A stretch of 64,000 nucleotides of DNA from Symbiodinium sp. CCMP2592 (GCA_905221615.1 CAJNDT010000966.1:1-64000), one strand, 5' to 3'. Shown: positions 10,117 through 20,682, numbered from the stretch's first letter. The notes: a model not told the origin generated them from the sequence alone. Numbers and translations are program-made.

Positions 10117-10275
10117 CTAACTCCGAAACTCCTGAAGAAAAAACTTCTCAGCTCGCCGCTTGTAGTCGGGAAAGCGCTTCGGGACGTCCAAAAAGACGGC
10201 CAAGCGGACGGCCCTGAGTTCGATGCCCTCGCCGCCCTTCTCAGTCTCTAGGATCCTCGGCTCCAGAAATCGAGA
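10117..10275 (-). CDS. candidate exon
   Basis: Minus frame RFLEPRILETEKGGEGIELR, RAVRLAVFLDVPKRFPDYKR and on to a TAG at 10117-10119. Codon third positions are mostly C or G. An AG stands at the upstream edge next to the TTTAAAGG repeat block. Charged, helical-looking; family unknown. Confidence 0.45.
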   Translation of the reverse strand, partial: SRFLEPRILETEKGGEGIELRAVRLAVFLDVPKRFPDYKRRAEKFFLQEFRS

Positions 10276-10276
10276 G

Positions 10277-10384
10277 CTTCCTTTAGAAAGGGGTCAAAGG
10301 GTTCCTTTAACGGGATCTATAAGGGTACTATATAAAGAACGGGACTATAGGGCTCTTTTAAAGGGATCTATAAGGGTACTCCAA
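10277..10384. repeat. CCTTTAAAGGGATCTATAAGGG repeat block
   Basis: Several copies of the 20-30 base word TTTAAAGGGATCTATAAGGG that recurs all over the window. Confidence 0.85.
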
Positions 10385-10936
10385 GGATTTAGGGTTTAGA
10401 GGCTACGACCCTCATAAGAAGGTTACTGTTTTCCTACTATTCGGTTGGAAATACGGGGACCCGAAAATACAAAGGGCAAAAGGGTACTACTCAGGAACCT
10501 AGCTTATTTTGTAGGTTTCTTTCATCAGGAGTTGGAAGGGTTTTGGGATCCTCTTAGTGGGCTCCCTTTTTGATGTTCTGGGAAACTCAACTCCTAAAAA
10601 AAAGGGGTTCCTAAGGGTATACGGACCTTACTCTTTAAACATGTTCTCAGGGATTTACCAAAGCGTGCTTATATAGAGACTATAGCGCACCTTCCTGGTT
10701 TTGGAAGTTCCTCGCCATTCCTCTCAGGGTACCAGCTTTTTTTTATACTACAAAACGTTAGTAGTAGGGAGACCCGTGAAAGAGAAGGGGGTATAGGGGT
10801 CTGCTGGGCGACCTCAGTAGACCCCTAGGCAGTGCTTCTCCCCTCTTCTTTGCGGAGGCCTTAATATCAGAATCACAGTGCTTGTAGCAATCTTCGCAAT
10901 AAACATGAAACGAATGGCTAACAGTACGAATGGTGC

Positions 10937-10937
<1 letters not shown>

Positions 10938-10974
<37 letters not shown>

Positions 10975-10975
10975 C

Positions 10976-11036
<61 letters not shown>

Positions 11037-11069
11037 CGTGGTGGTGGTGGTAGTAGTAGTAGTAGTAGG
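10938..11069. repeat. (AGT)n microsatellite
   Basis: About 40 AGT units with a short GTGGTG interruption. The long Ser and Val frames across it are artefacts of the repeat. Confidence 0.98.
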
Positions 11070-11255
11070 AGTATTAATAAGGGTCTTATGGTCCCTCTTC
11101 AGAAGTGAAGGCTGGTTTGATACTAGGCAACGAGGCTCCGCGTGTTCTGGGGCTTTGAGGTTCAGGGTTCAGGCTTTAGGGTTTAATGGCGGTGGTAGGT
11201 AGTAAGCAGTTGTGGTGAGACCGGCACCATCACTCAGACAGTAGCCCCCTTTGAA

Positions 11256-11350
11256 GGGAGACATTTCCGAAAATAGGGGACCCTAGTATAGTACCCAAAA
11301 TAGTAGGATCCTGATTAAAAAACCCCAACATAAGGTACCACAAATTTTCC
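11256..11350. mobile_element. IE-D element
   Basis: TTTCCGAAAATAGGGGACCC...AGTAGGATCCTGATT...CCCCAACATAAGGTACC matches the IE-D consensus; the right end is diverged. Confidence 0.8.
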
Positions 11351-11480
11351 ATAAATTTGTTGACCGCCAGCCGTAGGTCTTCGCCTAAAACCTGACCACC
11401 TGGAAGCCTCCTCCTGCCTTGCCGTGGACGGTGGAGCGTTTTGTTACATCTGACATCATGCCGTGCTGCTAACCGCCACG
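11351..11480 (-). CDS. candidate exon
   Basis: Minus frame with GRRRLPGGQVLGEDLRLAVN then KF, ending at the IE-D element on its 3' side. Longer open frame extends upstream but with less typical composition. Confidence 0.3.
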
Positions 11481-11625
11481 GCTTCGTACACAGTGGCGGT
11501 TTGTCTTTTACGGTTTTGGGCTTTAGGTGGTTTGAAAACGTCATGGACATGACCACCCAAAGAATTACGGTCATTCTCCCTAGACCTGGGCCCTCAAACC
11601 CAGAAAACCGCAAGAAATCCGAAGC

Positions 11626-11826
11626 TTAAGGCGGGTCATCCACCATCCCCAAGCTCTGCAGCCTCCACCCTAGCACCCTACTTGGAGGATCATGGGACTT
11701 AGTAAGTGAGGTTTTAAGTACCTTAAGTGGGGGTTATAAGTACAGTTACCCTAATTATATCCCCAGTTACTAAGTCCCATGATCCTTTAAGTAGGCTCAT
11801 CCCTCATCCACACACTCCTAAGCCTG
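11626..11826 (-). CDS. candidate coding piece interrupted by IE-C
   Basis: TA (11679-11680 and 11792-11793) flanks the IE-C element; removal joins GAT GAG CCT AGG GTG CTA on the minus strand and stays open to TAA at 11626-11628 (VWMRDEPRVLGWRLQSLGMV). Confidence 0.3.
11681..11793. mobile_element. IE-C element, intron-like
   Basis: CTTGGAGGATCATGGGACTT / AAGTCCCATGATCCTTTAAG ends with TA duplication. Confidence 0.9.
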
Positions 11827-11900
11827 AATCTCAGCCCTCAACTCTTACCCTTCATCTCTGAACCCCTAGACTCTAAACATCTGAACCCAAAGCCCTGCTG

Positions 11901-12033
11901 CTACAGCACTCTGACGAGGCTCATGACCATGAAACGTTGGCCTGTCAAGTTCTCGCGGCTGTTGAAATCTGCCAGCTGATCGTACTCTGCCACGTTGAAA
12001 TTGTGCTTCTCTGCTTCGGCCTTCTCAACAGAG
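11901..12033 (-). CDS. candidate terminal exon
   Basis: Minus frame SVEKAEAEKHNFNVAEYDQL, then ADFNSRENLTGQRFMVMSLV and RVL, TAG at 11901-11903. The composition, charge pattern and C/G third positions make this one of the most protein-like islands. No family recognised. Confidence 0.5.
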
Positions 12034-12070
12034 GTTTAGAGCACGCTTTGAGGACTGTACAAGAGATGCT

Positions 12071-12187
12071 GGGAGGCCAAAAGGGGGGTTTAAGATTCTT
12101 GGGCTAGGGATTACTTAATATGAATTGTATTCGTGGGAACCCTAATTCATACTAAACCCCCATAGGCTAACACCCCTTTTGGCCTCC
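12071..12187. mobile_element. element with GGAGGCCAAAAGGGG ends
   Basis: GGGAGGCCAAAAGGGGGGTTTA at the left is inverted in CCCCTTTTGGCCTCC at the right. Confidence 0.8.
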
Positions 12188-12299
12188 TATGAAGAGGATC
12201 TTTAAGGGTTCAGTTTCAGGGTTCAGGACTGTTGGGCGTTTCGGGCCTTCTTGCTGTGGTCTAGAATCTTTGGGTTTTGGATGAAGGAGGGTTTTCCAT

Positions 12300-12375
12300 G
12301 TTGCCCTCGACGCTAAGCCCGAAATTTCCAAACCCCTAAACCCTTAAACCCTAAACACTGGAATCCCTAAACCCT
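12300..12375. repeat. CCCTAAA-type cluster
   Basis: Degenerate CCCTAAACCC words on the plus strand. Confidence 0.75.
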
Positions 12376-12677
12376 GAACCCTGCGGACTTCCATCCCCTC
12401 AGAGTCGCCATGCGAGGCTTAAGGGCTTTGGGTTCCTTTGGCGGGATCCAAGAGGATTCCTTAGGGATCTATAAGGGTTCTATAAGGGGTTTCGGGCTTA
12501 ATCCGGGTATAGGGTTTAGGCGTTTAGGGTCTAATCCTAGGTTTAGGGTTGAGGGGTTTAGGGTTTAAGAGACCCCATACTTTGAAACTCTTTCTTGAGA
12601 ACTCTTGGAGTTTCTGGGAAGGACGATTGCAACAGCGCAGCAAAACCTGGCGGGCCTCCAGCAAAGCGAGGCAAAAC

Positions 12678-12760
12678 CTTAAAAGGGTACCATAAGGTTC
12701 TATAGTGGGTTCCCTTTAAGGGTACCAGAGGGTTCTATAGTGGGGTTCCCTTTAAAGGAG
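12678..12760. repeat. GGTTCTATAGTGGGTTCCCTTTAAGG duplicated block
   Basis: Two tandem copies of a ~37 base unit. Confidence 0.75.
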
Positions 12761-12796
12761 CCCTCGGAACCCGATATAACCCTATTCTAATTTCTA

Positions 12797-12894
12797 AGGG
12801 GAAAAGGAGGGACCCTTAATGGGGACCCCTACCCTATAATGGGCTATTAAGGGTATATCTAGGGGTCCTTCTTCAGGGTCCCTCCTTTAACCCT
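12797..12894. mobile_element. element with AGGGGAAAAGGAGGGACCCT ends
   Basis: Inverted against AGGGTCCCTCCTTTAACCCT; about 98 bases. Confidence 0.75.
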
Positions 12895-12988
12895 AGTCCA
12901 CTTGCGGCCCCTACTGCCGGGCCTCCAGCAAAGCGAGCAAGGCTCTGTAGCCGTTGCGGCGCTCCACCATGATCATGCCTTAAAGTCT

Positions 12989-13220
12989 TACTTAAAGGAT
13001 CATGGGACTTAGTAACTAGGAGTAACTATACCTACAATTACTCATAAACTTAAAGGATCATGGGACTTAGTAACTAGGAGTAACTATACCTACAATTACT
13101 CATAAACTTAAAGGATCATGGGGCTTAGTAACTAGGGTTGTAAAGAAGGTAACTATACCTACAAGTACTTATAGCCCCACTTAAGGTACTTATAACCATA
13201 CTTACTAAGTCCCATTATCA
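12989..13220. mobile_element. IE-C element with internal 58 bp tandem triplication
   Basis: CTTAAAGGATCATGGGACTT starts at 12991, 13049 and 13107, exactly 58 bases apart; one right arm (ACTTACTAAGTCCCATTATC) closes the element. Outer flanks share a further imperfect inverted repeat (GCCTTAAAGTCTTA / TTAGAGTCTTAGG is direct-like). Confidence 0.85.
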
Positions 13221-13244
13221 TGGCTTAGAGTCTTAGGCTTAGTC

Positions 13245-13374
13245 AGGCTTTAGGGTTACTTAGGGTTTAGGGATTTAGGATTTAAGGATTTGGGGTTTAG
13301 GGTTTTAGGGTTTAGGGGACTAGGGTTCTAGAAATTAGGGTTTAGGGATAAGGTTTAGGGTCAGGGTTTAGGGA
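13245..13374. repeat. telomere-like TTTAGGG cluster
   Basis: Long run of GGGTTTAGGG, GGATTTAGG and GGGTTTTAGGG variants. Confidence 0.9.
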
Positions 13375-13614
13375 CATTGTGTACCGTCGAGTACCATTGC
13401 TGATTTCTAGGATATAAGTGTTCTTACTCTTTGACTGTGGCTATGAGCACGAGCTGTCCATAATTTGTCTTACTACCGACAGCACTGCGCTGGCTAATAT
13501 CATGCCTCGCCCTAAACCCTAAACCTGAAGGCCAGAAGCCTTAAACCCCTAAACCCAAACCCACAATTCCAAAACATCCGAACCCAAAGCCTGCCTGCCC
13601 AAACCTAGAAGCCT

Positions 13615-13656
13615 TAGGGTTTAGGGTTTAGGGTTTTGGGTTTAGGGTTTTGGGTT
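13615..13656. repeat. telomere-like TTTAGGG cluster
   Basis: Six near-perfect TTTAGGG / TTTTGGG units. Confidence 0.9.
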
Positions 13657-13874
13657 CTCGTCTTCCAAGGCTTGTCGACCAAAGAGACCCCTAAATCCTA
13701 AACTCTCTGTCGGGAAGACGTTTCTTGGGAGGTCTCGGCTGTGCTCTACACCTTTTGGAGTCTTACTCTTTAAAGCTTAGGCTTAGGGTTTAGGTTTTAG
13801 GGCGTAGGGCTTACGGCTTCGGGTTGAAGCCTTTTTAAATTCAGGCTAACTTTTTGCGCGGGTTAAAGTGCAGG

Positions 13875-14061
13875 GTTCAAGCCTTGCCGTACCAACTTAC
13901 TACTCTGGGGCCTTTCGCGCCCTTTGAAAAATGTTAGTATACATAGGGTCCTTACAAACCCAATGACGAAAATATTCAAGTAACCCAAAGGCCTACCCAC
14001 TACTCTGCTTGGCCTCTGTTGCACAGAGGGCTTTCAAGCTCAGGCTGTCCCATGGCTGGAT
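13875..14061 (+). CDS. candidate coding piece interrupted by IE-G
   Basis: Left part reads VQALPYQL. A 9 nt direct repeat ACTACTCTG stands at 13899-13907 and 13999-14007, exactly 100 bases apart. Removing one copy plus the element continues as TTLLGLCCTEGFQAQAVPWL. A GCAG acceptor-like site precedes the frame. Confidence 0.4.
13908..14007. mobile_element. IE-G element, intron-like
   Basis: GGGCCTTTCGCGCCCTTTGAAAAATG...AAAGGCCTACCC; same family as the fourth intron (52611) of paralogue 3 and the copies at 18190 and 31033. Confidence 0.7.
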
Positions 14062-14130
14062 GGTTTAGGGTTCATGGTTTAGGATGGTTTAGGGGTTTAG
14101 GGTTCAGGGGTTCAGTTTAAGGGTTAAGGG
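14062..14130. repeat. telomere-like TTTAGGG cluster
   Basis: Degenerate GGTTTAGGGTTCAGGGG units. Confidence 0.85.
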
Positions 14131-14998
14131 TTTATGTTGCAGGATTGCGTGTACGCTAATTTCAGGAATACAGCTTTCATTGTATGGAGCTTCTTGTTCC
14201 GATTCAAGGTCTATTCAATAGCATATTCCTACATTGAGAGTTGTTTGCCCCTCCGGGCAAAGGTTTGTCAGCACACTATTTGTTTGAAGTCGCGACCCTG
14301 ACTCAACAAGCACGCTGTTGTGACGGGTGGCTCTTCTGCTTCTTCTTCGCAGCTTCCACCACTGCCCGCAGCGCTGCTGTGAACTTTGGGCGGCTGCTGG
14401 GGTCAGTCAGCAGCGTCTCCTTCGTGCAGCAATGTTCAACACGTGGCAGCGAAGTGCGTTCTGGCTCATCTTGTATTGTGTTTCATTCGGTTATATTCCT
14501 TTTTAATCAAGTCTATACTGTATTCTATATTACTCAGTCATATTCTACTTGGGCCACTAGGGTGTATGGTGGGGGCCTCGAGCCATGAACAAGCAAGACA
14601 TGCGAGGCACCTCGCAGAAAATGCTGTGTATCATGGCTCAACAGCAATCAAGTCGGATGGCCTAGGAAAGGACTAGAAGGGTGACCAGCACAACCTGACT
14701 TCGGGCCTTCAGGAAGCTGTCTGAGTCTCATCTGGTTGCAGGACTCATATTGTTGTTGCAAACAGAGGTTCAAAGGGGCCGAACTGCAAATCCACAAAAG
14801 CGAACTAGTGCTTTTCTGTACTATTGCAATGCCAAGCTCCGTTTAAGGAATCATGTGAGGCTCCTGCATCGCGAGCCTCCACTTTAATTCATGCCAAGCA
14901 TGACAAAAGCCCCGCAAATCATCCTAAACCCTAAACCCTCACCCTCAGAGTTCGTCTTCAGGTGTGCCTGCAAGCATCATACGGAGCCCGAGAAAACT
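14131..14998. other. unique sequence, no supported gene
   Basis: A 115-codon plus frame at 14241-14588 is rich in Phe/Ser/Cys and is not convincing as a protein; a second frame overlaps it. Nothing else is supported. Confidence 0.3.
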
Positions 14999-15098
14999 AC
15001 GGTTGATGATATAAATCTTGCATTACACATAATCAGGAACATACCATAATTCCATAGTTTAGGTTCCGAAGGTAAAGCAGGATTTACATCATCAACCG
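14999..15098. mobile_element. IE-A element
   Basis: Ends ACGGTTGATGATATAAATC / GATTTACATCATCAACCG, about 100 bases, inverted core relative to 3475. Confidence 0.9.
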
Positions 15099-16146
15099 GA
15101 GGTTGTTCACGGTTCATGAAACCCAGAGATCGAAGCTCGGAGCCCCAACCGGAGAACCTTGCGCCCTTCCTTGCAGCTCGCATTTCCGGAAGAGTTGGCA
15201 AAGACGTACATGTTGGTGTAGTTCGCTAGGCTGTCCTCACAGAACTCCCCAGAGTCGGCTTAAAAGGGCGATGGTCCACATAAAAAATTTCCTTGTAAGC
15301 CTGTACCGGTGATCCGGTCATATACATGACTGCGATACAACCAATCGTGCGGTATTGCTTCGACTTGCACGGTGTTCTTGTTGCACTCAAGGTGATAACG
15401 GTCTTGGTTGTGTAAACCCTCAAAGCCAAATTGCCAGGGCAGATCTAGCGGACTGAACGGTTAATGGTTAGACTAGGTTACGCTTTACACGCATTCGGGA
15501 ACCCGTAGGAGCAAGAAACCAATTCTTCGGGTGCCTATGTTAGATCTAAGGGCCGTGAGTCTCTGAGTAAGCTTGAACAGCTTAACCGGTACGATGCCAG
15601 CATCAAATTCTCGTCCTCCGGTTTGCCTTCATGCTCGAGGCGGATGGCCTGATAGACATACCTTGGCCACCGAGTCTGAGAATCGCTGCAAGCCTAGAAG
15701 TAGGGCATCGTGTGTGCGTCAGGCATTTACTTACATGCATGCCTATGTGCACGCTTACACGAAGATACGCACGATGTATGAGCGGTTACAATGCCACAAA
15801 AAGCTTATCTTTCCGACTCTACCACTAAGAAAACCCTGAACTCCAACCGATATACGAGCGATTACAATGCCCAACAAGCTTATCTTTCCGACACTATTAA
15901 GACAAACCCCAAACTCTAAAACCCTAAGCCCCGTTTGGGTAACCTTTCCGAATCTATTACCACAGGTAAGATACTCAAGTAGCAAGCACGGCTGAGCGAC
16001 TAGGAAGATCAGAACTCGGGTCTTCACCAAATCTTGAGGCTGACAGCTAGCACAGAAATATTATCGAGGCCTTGATATTTAGAACAGGGTTTCGAGGGTT
16101 TCTTGACCGGATTCCGTTAAGGGTCACCCTTAGGGTTGTGCACTGT
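15099..16146. other. unique sequence with weak coding traces
   Basis: A minus frame upstream of the IE-A element (15099-15201, ARFSGWGSELRSLGFMNREQ) looks protein-like but meets a stop when the element is removed. Two near copies of a 55-60 base unit (GCGATTACAATGCC...AAGCTTATCTTTCCGAC) occur at 15783-15830 and 15858-15900. Confidence 0.3.
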
Positions 16147-16241
16147 GGGGGCCTTAACAATCAGAATAGGGCTTTAGGGTATATTATACCATACTTATAA
16201 TCATGACACCCAGAATATTATTGGTAAGTATTTGGCCCCTA
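16147..16241. mobile_element. IE-E element
   Basis: GGGGGCCTTAACAATCAGAATAGGG...TAAGTATTTGGCCCC; family ends are GGCC-based. Confidence 0.8.
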
Positions 16242-16342
16242 GAGTAGATGCATGTGGCTGCTTTCTCAGTGTTTCGCTGGCACTATCCCCAGTAGTGGGC
16301 TCCGAGTTACGGCCGTGCTCCCTCTCTCTCAGTTGCGGGTCG

Positions 16343-16472
16343 GTGGACTCAGTAAGTAGGTTTAGGGTTTAGGGTTTAGACCAAAACTTACAAGTGCCAT
16401 AGCCCCAATTAGAATGCCACTTAGGGCACTCACAACGCTACTTACTGCCGACTCATTGAGTCCCATACCTCC
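16343..16472. mobile_element. diverged IE-C element carrying TTTAGGG units
   Basis: GGACTCAGTAAGTAGG / CTTACTGCCGACTCATTGAGTCC with three TTTAGGG units inside the left arm. Confidence 0.65.
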
Positions 16473-16682
16473 ATTATAAAATCCCCTTATCGATACCTTT
16501 AAGGAGCCGTGTAAGGAATCCTGCTAAGTCTGCCGGCCCTCCAAGTGGACTTGTGACAAGTTGCCGGACCAACGAGATTCCGGAAAGCTCCACTTCTGTC
16601 ACCACAGCCTTCTGCACCTCCTCCGAGTAGATTCCATCTGCCTCAATGCGGCGGTAGAAACATTGAAACGCAAATTACTGCG

Positions 16683-16745
16683 CCATACTATAAAAATATA
16701 CGCTATTATACTATGACATAATAGTCTGTACTATACTATACTGTA
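16683..16745. repeat. ATACTATA-rich stretch
   Basis: Degenerate TATACTA repeats. Confidence 0.6.
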
Positions 16746-16992
16746 CTGAGACCATGCAGCAAGCAACCAACACAAGCTCTGCGTGCAGGCAAGGCAGCAC
16801 ATGGCGCAGGGCTTTGTCGAGGGAAGGATTGCCCACGCTTGTGGTGGGAAGATAGGAAGCCCTCATCGGTCAGGTGCTTGTTGCAGTCACCTTTCCTGCT
16901 CGGGTTGCGGTTCTACGGTTTTCTCTCTTTTGTTGAATCGGATTTAGGGTTAAAGGCTTCGGGGGCCGTCAGGGGCACATTCTCCTGATGTG

Positions 16993-17390
16993 TTAGTTCA
17001 AGACTGCTACTGCATCTGGTCTCAGCCGGACGCTCCTCAGTGTTCTTGACTCTTGAACACAGGCATCATATGCTTCTCCGTCGATTTCAACAAAGTCTTT
17101 AAACATCTTCGGTGCCAGATTCTGATGCACATCCGTGTTCTCGTTGTAGATGGCCGGTTCTCCAGGGACTATCGGTATTCTCGAGAAGTAGCTGGGTCCG
17201 CGACTAGCAATGGCAAGTCGAACTAACACGGGCTACGACTTGCAAGCACAACATTCCCTGTCATATGTTCGACAGAACCTGTGGCATTTTTGCCATCCAG
17301 CAGCCTTTTGGCTGTATCAGGAAGACCGAACCACATAAATGCAATGCGAATGAGATGTAGGAACCCACGGCTACTCTGACTCTTGCATTG
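16993..17390 (-). CDS. candidate coding region with apparent frame change
   Basis: The 3' part (16993-17229) reads PSYFSRIPIVPGEPAIYNEN, then TDVHQNLAPKMFKDFVEIDG and ends with a TAA at 16993-16995; very protein-like. About 150 bases further upstream another minus frame reads FLHLIRIAFMWFGLPDTAKR and on. The two frames differ by one, around 17215-17240 where a short GCAAGTCG hairpin lies. Either a small non-canonical intron or a pseudogene. Family not recognised. Confidence 0.4.
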
Positions 17391-17550
17391 CGTTGAACCC
17401 TACCCTGGACCCTAAGGCCTCAAACTGCCGCAAAACCGACTTGAAGTTCCCAAGCCCCGTCCTCGTCGCTCACAACCACATCTAACACCCGTCTAAAAGC
17501 CAACAGCTTCTCTTCAAACCTTAAGCCCCCGAGCTTTAAACGTTAAATTA

Positions 17551-17640
17551 AATCCCTAAACACCTCAACCCTAAACTCTCATTCCCGAAACCCTAAAACC
17601 CTAAAACCCATCAAACACCCCCAAACCCCTACAGTACACC
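17551..17640. repeat. CCCTAAA-type cluster
   Basis: Degenerate AAACCCTAAAACCC words. Confidence 0.85.
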
Positions 17641-17734
17641 CATGAGCCGAGGCTCACAACGTCCAGGAGCATCCTCGGGTCCGTTGCAGCATCGGCCTCC
17701 ATGGACCCGGTGCAGCTGACGAAGACGGAGCCTT

Positions 17735-17915
17735 AAAAGGCTGTTTTGGGTTTAGGGGTTGGGGCTTTTTTTGGTTTAGTGTTTAGTGGCTTAGGGTTTG
17801 TATGTTTCTTTGTGGGTCGGGGGGGGCGGTTTGGGGTATAGGGGTTTTGGATGCTTAGAGCTGTTTCGGGTTCAGGGTTTCGGGGTTTGCTGTTTCGGGG
17901 TCGAGGGTTTAGGCT
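17735..17915. repeat. degenerate GGTTTAGGG cluster
   Basis: TTTAGGGG, TTTAGTGG, TTTCGGGG variants with a GGGGGGG run. Confidence 0.7.
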
Positions 17916-17927
17916 GTAAAGTTCATG

Positions 17928-18036
17928 CCCAGAGACTCCAATATCCCTTAATTAAGGAACATACCTTAAAACATATTAAGGATCCTACTATAATTTAAGG
18001 CATATTCCTTAATTAAGGGATATTGGAGTCTCTGGG
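17928..18036. mobile_element. IE-B element
   Basis: CCCAGAGACTCCAATATCCC / GGGATATTGGAGTCTCTGGG, a near-perfect 20-base terminal inverted repeat. Confidence 0.92.
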
Positions 18037-18169
18037 TGAAACCGCGGGTTCGTGTTTAGGGGGAGTTCAAGCCCTACGGCTAATGTGTTGTTGGGCTTTG
18101 AAATCGAGAGGAACCGGCTGTCGGTTTGAGGGGAGAAGACGCAATGAAAGGATAACCCTAAAGCCTAAG

Positions 18170-18410
18170 TCATGAAACCGATACCCTAAACTGGGTTGGC
18201 CTTTAAACACCCTGAAAAGTATTTATATATAGGGTTCCTTATAAACCCAATCAGGAAAATACAAAATGTCCCAAAATCCAACCTAGTAAGTTCCAAATCA
18301 ACGACAATGACACCGGTTGTAACATCCGGTGCTTCACTCTCCCCTTCTAGCAAATCACGGATTAGGTTCGACCTTGGAGCTGTCTTTGTGGGTGAGGGGG
18401 CGGGCCGAAT
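18170..18410 (-). CDS. candidate coding piece interrupted by IE-G
   Basis: Upstream exon 18290-18410 reads SNLIRDLLEGESEAPDVTTG, then VIVVDLEL. TAA (plus strand, 18187-18189 and 18287-18289) flanks the element; the join reads GAA CTT AGG GTA TCG GTT TCA TGA, ending at 18170. Joined length is 47 codons with no internal stop. Product unknown. Confidence 0.45.
18190..18289. mobile_element. IE-G element, intron-like
   Basis: 100 nt. CTGGGTTGGCCTTT / AAATCCAACCTAG ends, core AGGGTTCCTTATAAACCCAAT, 3 nt TAA direct repeat. Confidence 0.8.
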
Positions 18411-18608
18411 CAGAGAGGCTCAGCTCTACATACCTTAAAGAAGAAGAAACGAGTTTAAGCTTCATAAAGCATATAGATTAATAAAGGTGTTCATAGTGTA
18501 AGGGTGTAGGGCCCCTGCTCGTACGGGTCATGCGGTCGTCAACGTACTGGCACATGGTAGCATGTTGTCGTGTCTGTCGGGCTTTGAGAACATGGTCGGG
18601 GTATGATG

Positions 18609-18758
18609 CTAAGAGGTTGGGCCACGACTGTAGTTCACAGGAGTTTTACGGTAGACAAAGACCCAAACAATGCGGCCAACACGTAGTGCTGAGGAAGGGC
18701 CCTTCGCCTTCTGGACGTACTCGCGCAACTGGTTCAGCTGCTGCTCGTAGATCCTCAG
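18609..18758 (-). CDS. candidate exon, possibly retroelement-derived
   Basis: Minus frame of 49 codons, LRIYEQQLNQLREYVQKAKG then PSSALRVGRIVWVFVYRKTP, TAG at 18609-18611, starting just after an ACGTAG acceptor-like site. The string RVGRIVWVFVYRK resembles the beta-strand region at the C-terminus of retroelement integrases in general shape only; I cannot confirm the family. Confidence 0.35.
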   Translation of the reverse strand: MRIYEQQLNQLREYVQKAKGPSSALRVGRIVWVFVYRKTPVNYSRGPTS

Positions 18759-19156
18759 CTACGTTGCAGCGGCGACCATCGAGATCTATTCTTGTTTGGT
18801 CGTGCACCGATCAGTACGCTCTTGACTAGATAAGATAGGAAACCAAAACGCCCAAGCACCTACAACAAACCACAACGTCCTCCAAAGAGGTTCAGAGGAC
18901 TAGACCCTAAACCCCAAACCCACCCTAAACCCTACACCCTATCATATTTATTATGAGAAAAAGACTTCCACTTCAGAGGAGCATCTTGTTCGGACGGGTG
19001 AGATGGTGGCCTTCGTCCATAACAATCACCTTCTGACCTTGCAGTGCTCGCCGTATGTTGGGCATGCTAGGCTTTAGGTGTAAGGTCTTTGGGCACCAAG
19101 GTTCGTGCCCAGAGTCTTCCCTTCGAATTCAGACGTCATGCCGTGGCCTACGGGCC

Positions 19157-19264
19157 TACTACTACCAGCTCAGTTGATCTCAACCAATTCGGGTCAAGTC
19201 CGTCTGTATCACTCTCACGACGGTTCTGAAGTCACAACCGTCATTCTTGCTGAAGTATTGAACA
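19157..19264 (+). CDS. candidate exon
   Basis: Plus frame QLISTNSGQVRLYHSHDGSE, then VTTVILAEVLNT, ending at an IE-G-like left end (CTAGGTTGGCCC). The right half of that element is truncated, so no join could be tested. Confidence 0.35.
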
Positions 19265-19340
19265 CTAGGTTGGCCCTTTAAAGCCTCTGAAAAACATCGT
19301 AAATAGGGTCCTATTTATTAACCTCAATAAGGGAAAATAT
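19265..19340. mobile_element. truncated IE-G element
   Basis: CTAGGTTGGCCCTTTAAAG...AATAGGGTCCT...CAATAAGGGAAAATAT; right terminal repeat not found. Confidence 0.65.
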
Positions 19341-20155
19341 ATACTAATAACAGACTTCGTGGCTTACCAAAGTCTCCTCCAAGCCGCTGTAAGGGTTTGG
19401 GTCGCTGGGGTTGAATCCCACTTTGAAGATGCAGCCGCGCGGAAGACCATCGACTACCTGTTTGGGGGTAGAGGGCGGGGGAGGAAGCTGCTTCCCAGAC
19501 ACTAAACCCAAAACCCCTAATTCCGAAACCCTATTCAATGGGTTAGGGTTTACAGTGGGTTCTGGCGTTTAGGGCTTTCCGGTTGAGGCATCTTCAGGGT
19601 TTGGGGTCTGTGGGAGAGTGGGAGTTTATCGAACCACCTCATTTCAGGGTGGCCCTGAGAAAGGCCATTTTTCTTGCCTGTCTTGTCATCTAACGAGTAG
19701 CATTACTTTTAGCGCCGACATCATAGCTACCCTCAATAAGATGCCGCTTCTCTCATCGCAGCAGCAGCGTTCCCGGCAGCCCTGAATGCCAAATGCACCT
19801 CTGCAGCGCGGCCGCCGGCAGAAGTAAAGCGGTAAGCGCGCAAGGGTGCGGCAGGCGGGTGCACGTCCTCGGAGTCGTGCTCAGGGTTCAGGGTTCACGC
19901 TTTAGGGTTTAGGGGCTCAGGGTGATCAGCACTCCAGCTTCAGTCTATGTGTACAGCGAACGGTGAACGACTCGGAGCGCGCGAATGATCGTAACACAGC
20001 AATAACGAGGCTCTGGCATGCGCAGCGTGCATGAACACGAAGGTTTGTGACAGGAACCGCATCGGGCCGGGATTCAAGGTCTTTACCACTGCGGAGTTCA
20101 CCAAGCAAGATTAACCGCGATGTCTCCGCTGCGTTTGGGGTGCGTGGGAATTTTG
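19341..20155. other. unique sequence, no convincing gene
   Basis: Short open frames on both strands, a small TTTAGGG patch at 19890-19920, and nothing that reads clearly as coding. Confidence 0.3.
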
Positions 20156-20159
20156 GCGC

Positions 20160-20427
20160 ACTTTTAGAACTTTTAGAACTTCTAGAACTTTTAGAACTTC
20201 TAGAACTTTCAGAACTTTTAGAACTTCTAGAACTTCTAGAAATTTTAAAACTTTTAGAACTTCTAGAACTTTAAGAACTTCTAGAACGTTTACAACTTTT
20301 AGAACTTTTATGAACTTTTAGAACTTTTAGAACTTCTAGAACTTTTTAGAACTTTTAGAACTTTTAGAACTTTTGGAACTTTTAGAACTTTTCGAACTTT
20401 TAGAACCTTTGGAACTTTTAGAACTTT
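20160..20427. repeat. GAACTTTTA minisatellite, block 1
   Basis: About 27 copies of the 9-10 base word AGAACTTTT / AGAACTTCT. Long Leu/Glu frames here are artefacts. Confidence 0.97.
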
Positions 20428-20682
20428 GTATACATACACATATGTGCATGTATGTATGTATGTATAGATATACATACATGTACACATAAAAACACTTACA
20501 GTATAATTATACATAAACAAAAAACACAAACACATACATGTACATATCACTACATATATATCTGGACATACACACACATATGTGTATATATACAGGTGTG
20601 TGTATACATTTACATAGATATATACATACATCGACATGAAATATGTATTGTATGTCTGTAAATATATGTGGGAAATATGTAT
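20428..20682. repeat. (ACATAT/TGTATG)n microsatellite, copy 1
   Basis: Mixed CATA, TGTA and ATAC tracts. It is repeated with few changes at 20931-21180. Confidence 0.9.

Noticed and set aside
10878-11202. Long Ser- or Val-rich frames
   Set aside because: They are translations of the (AGT)n microsatellite.
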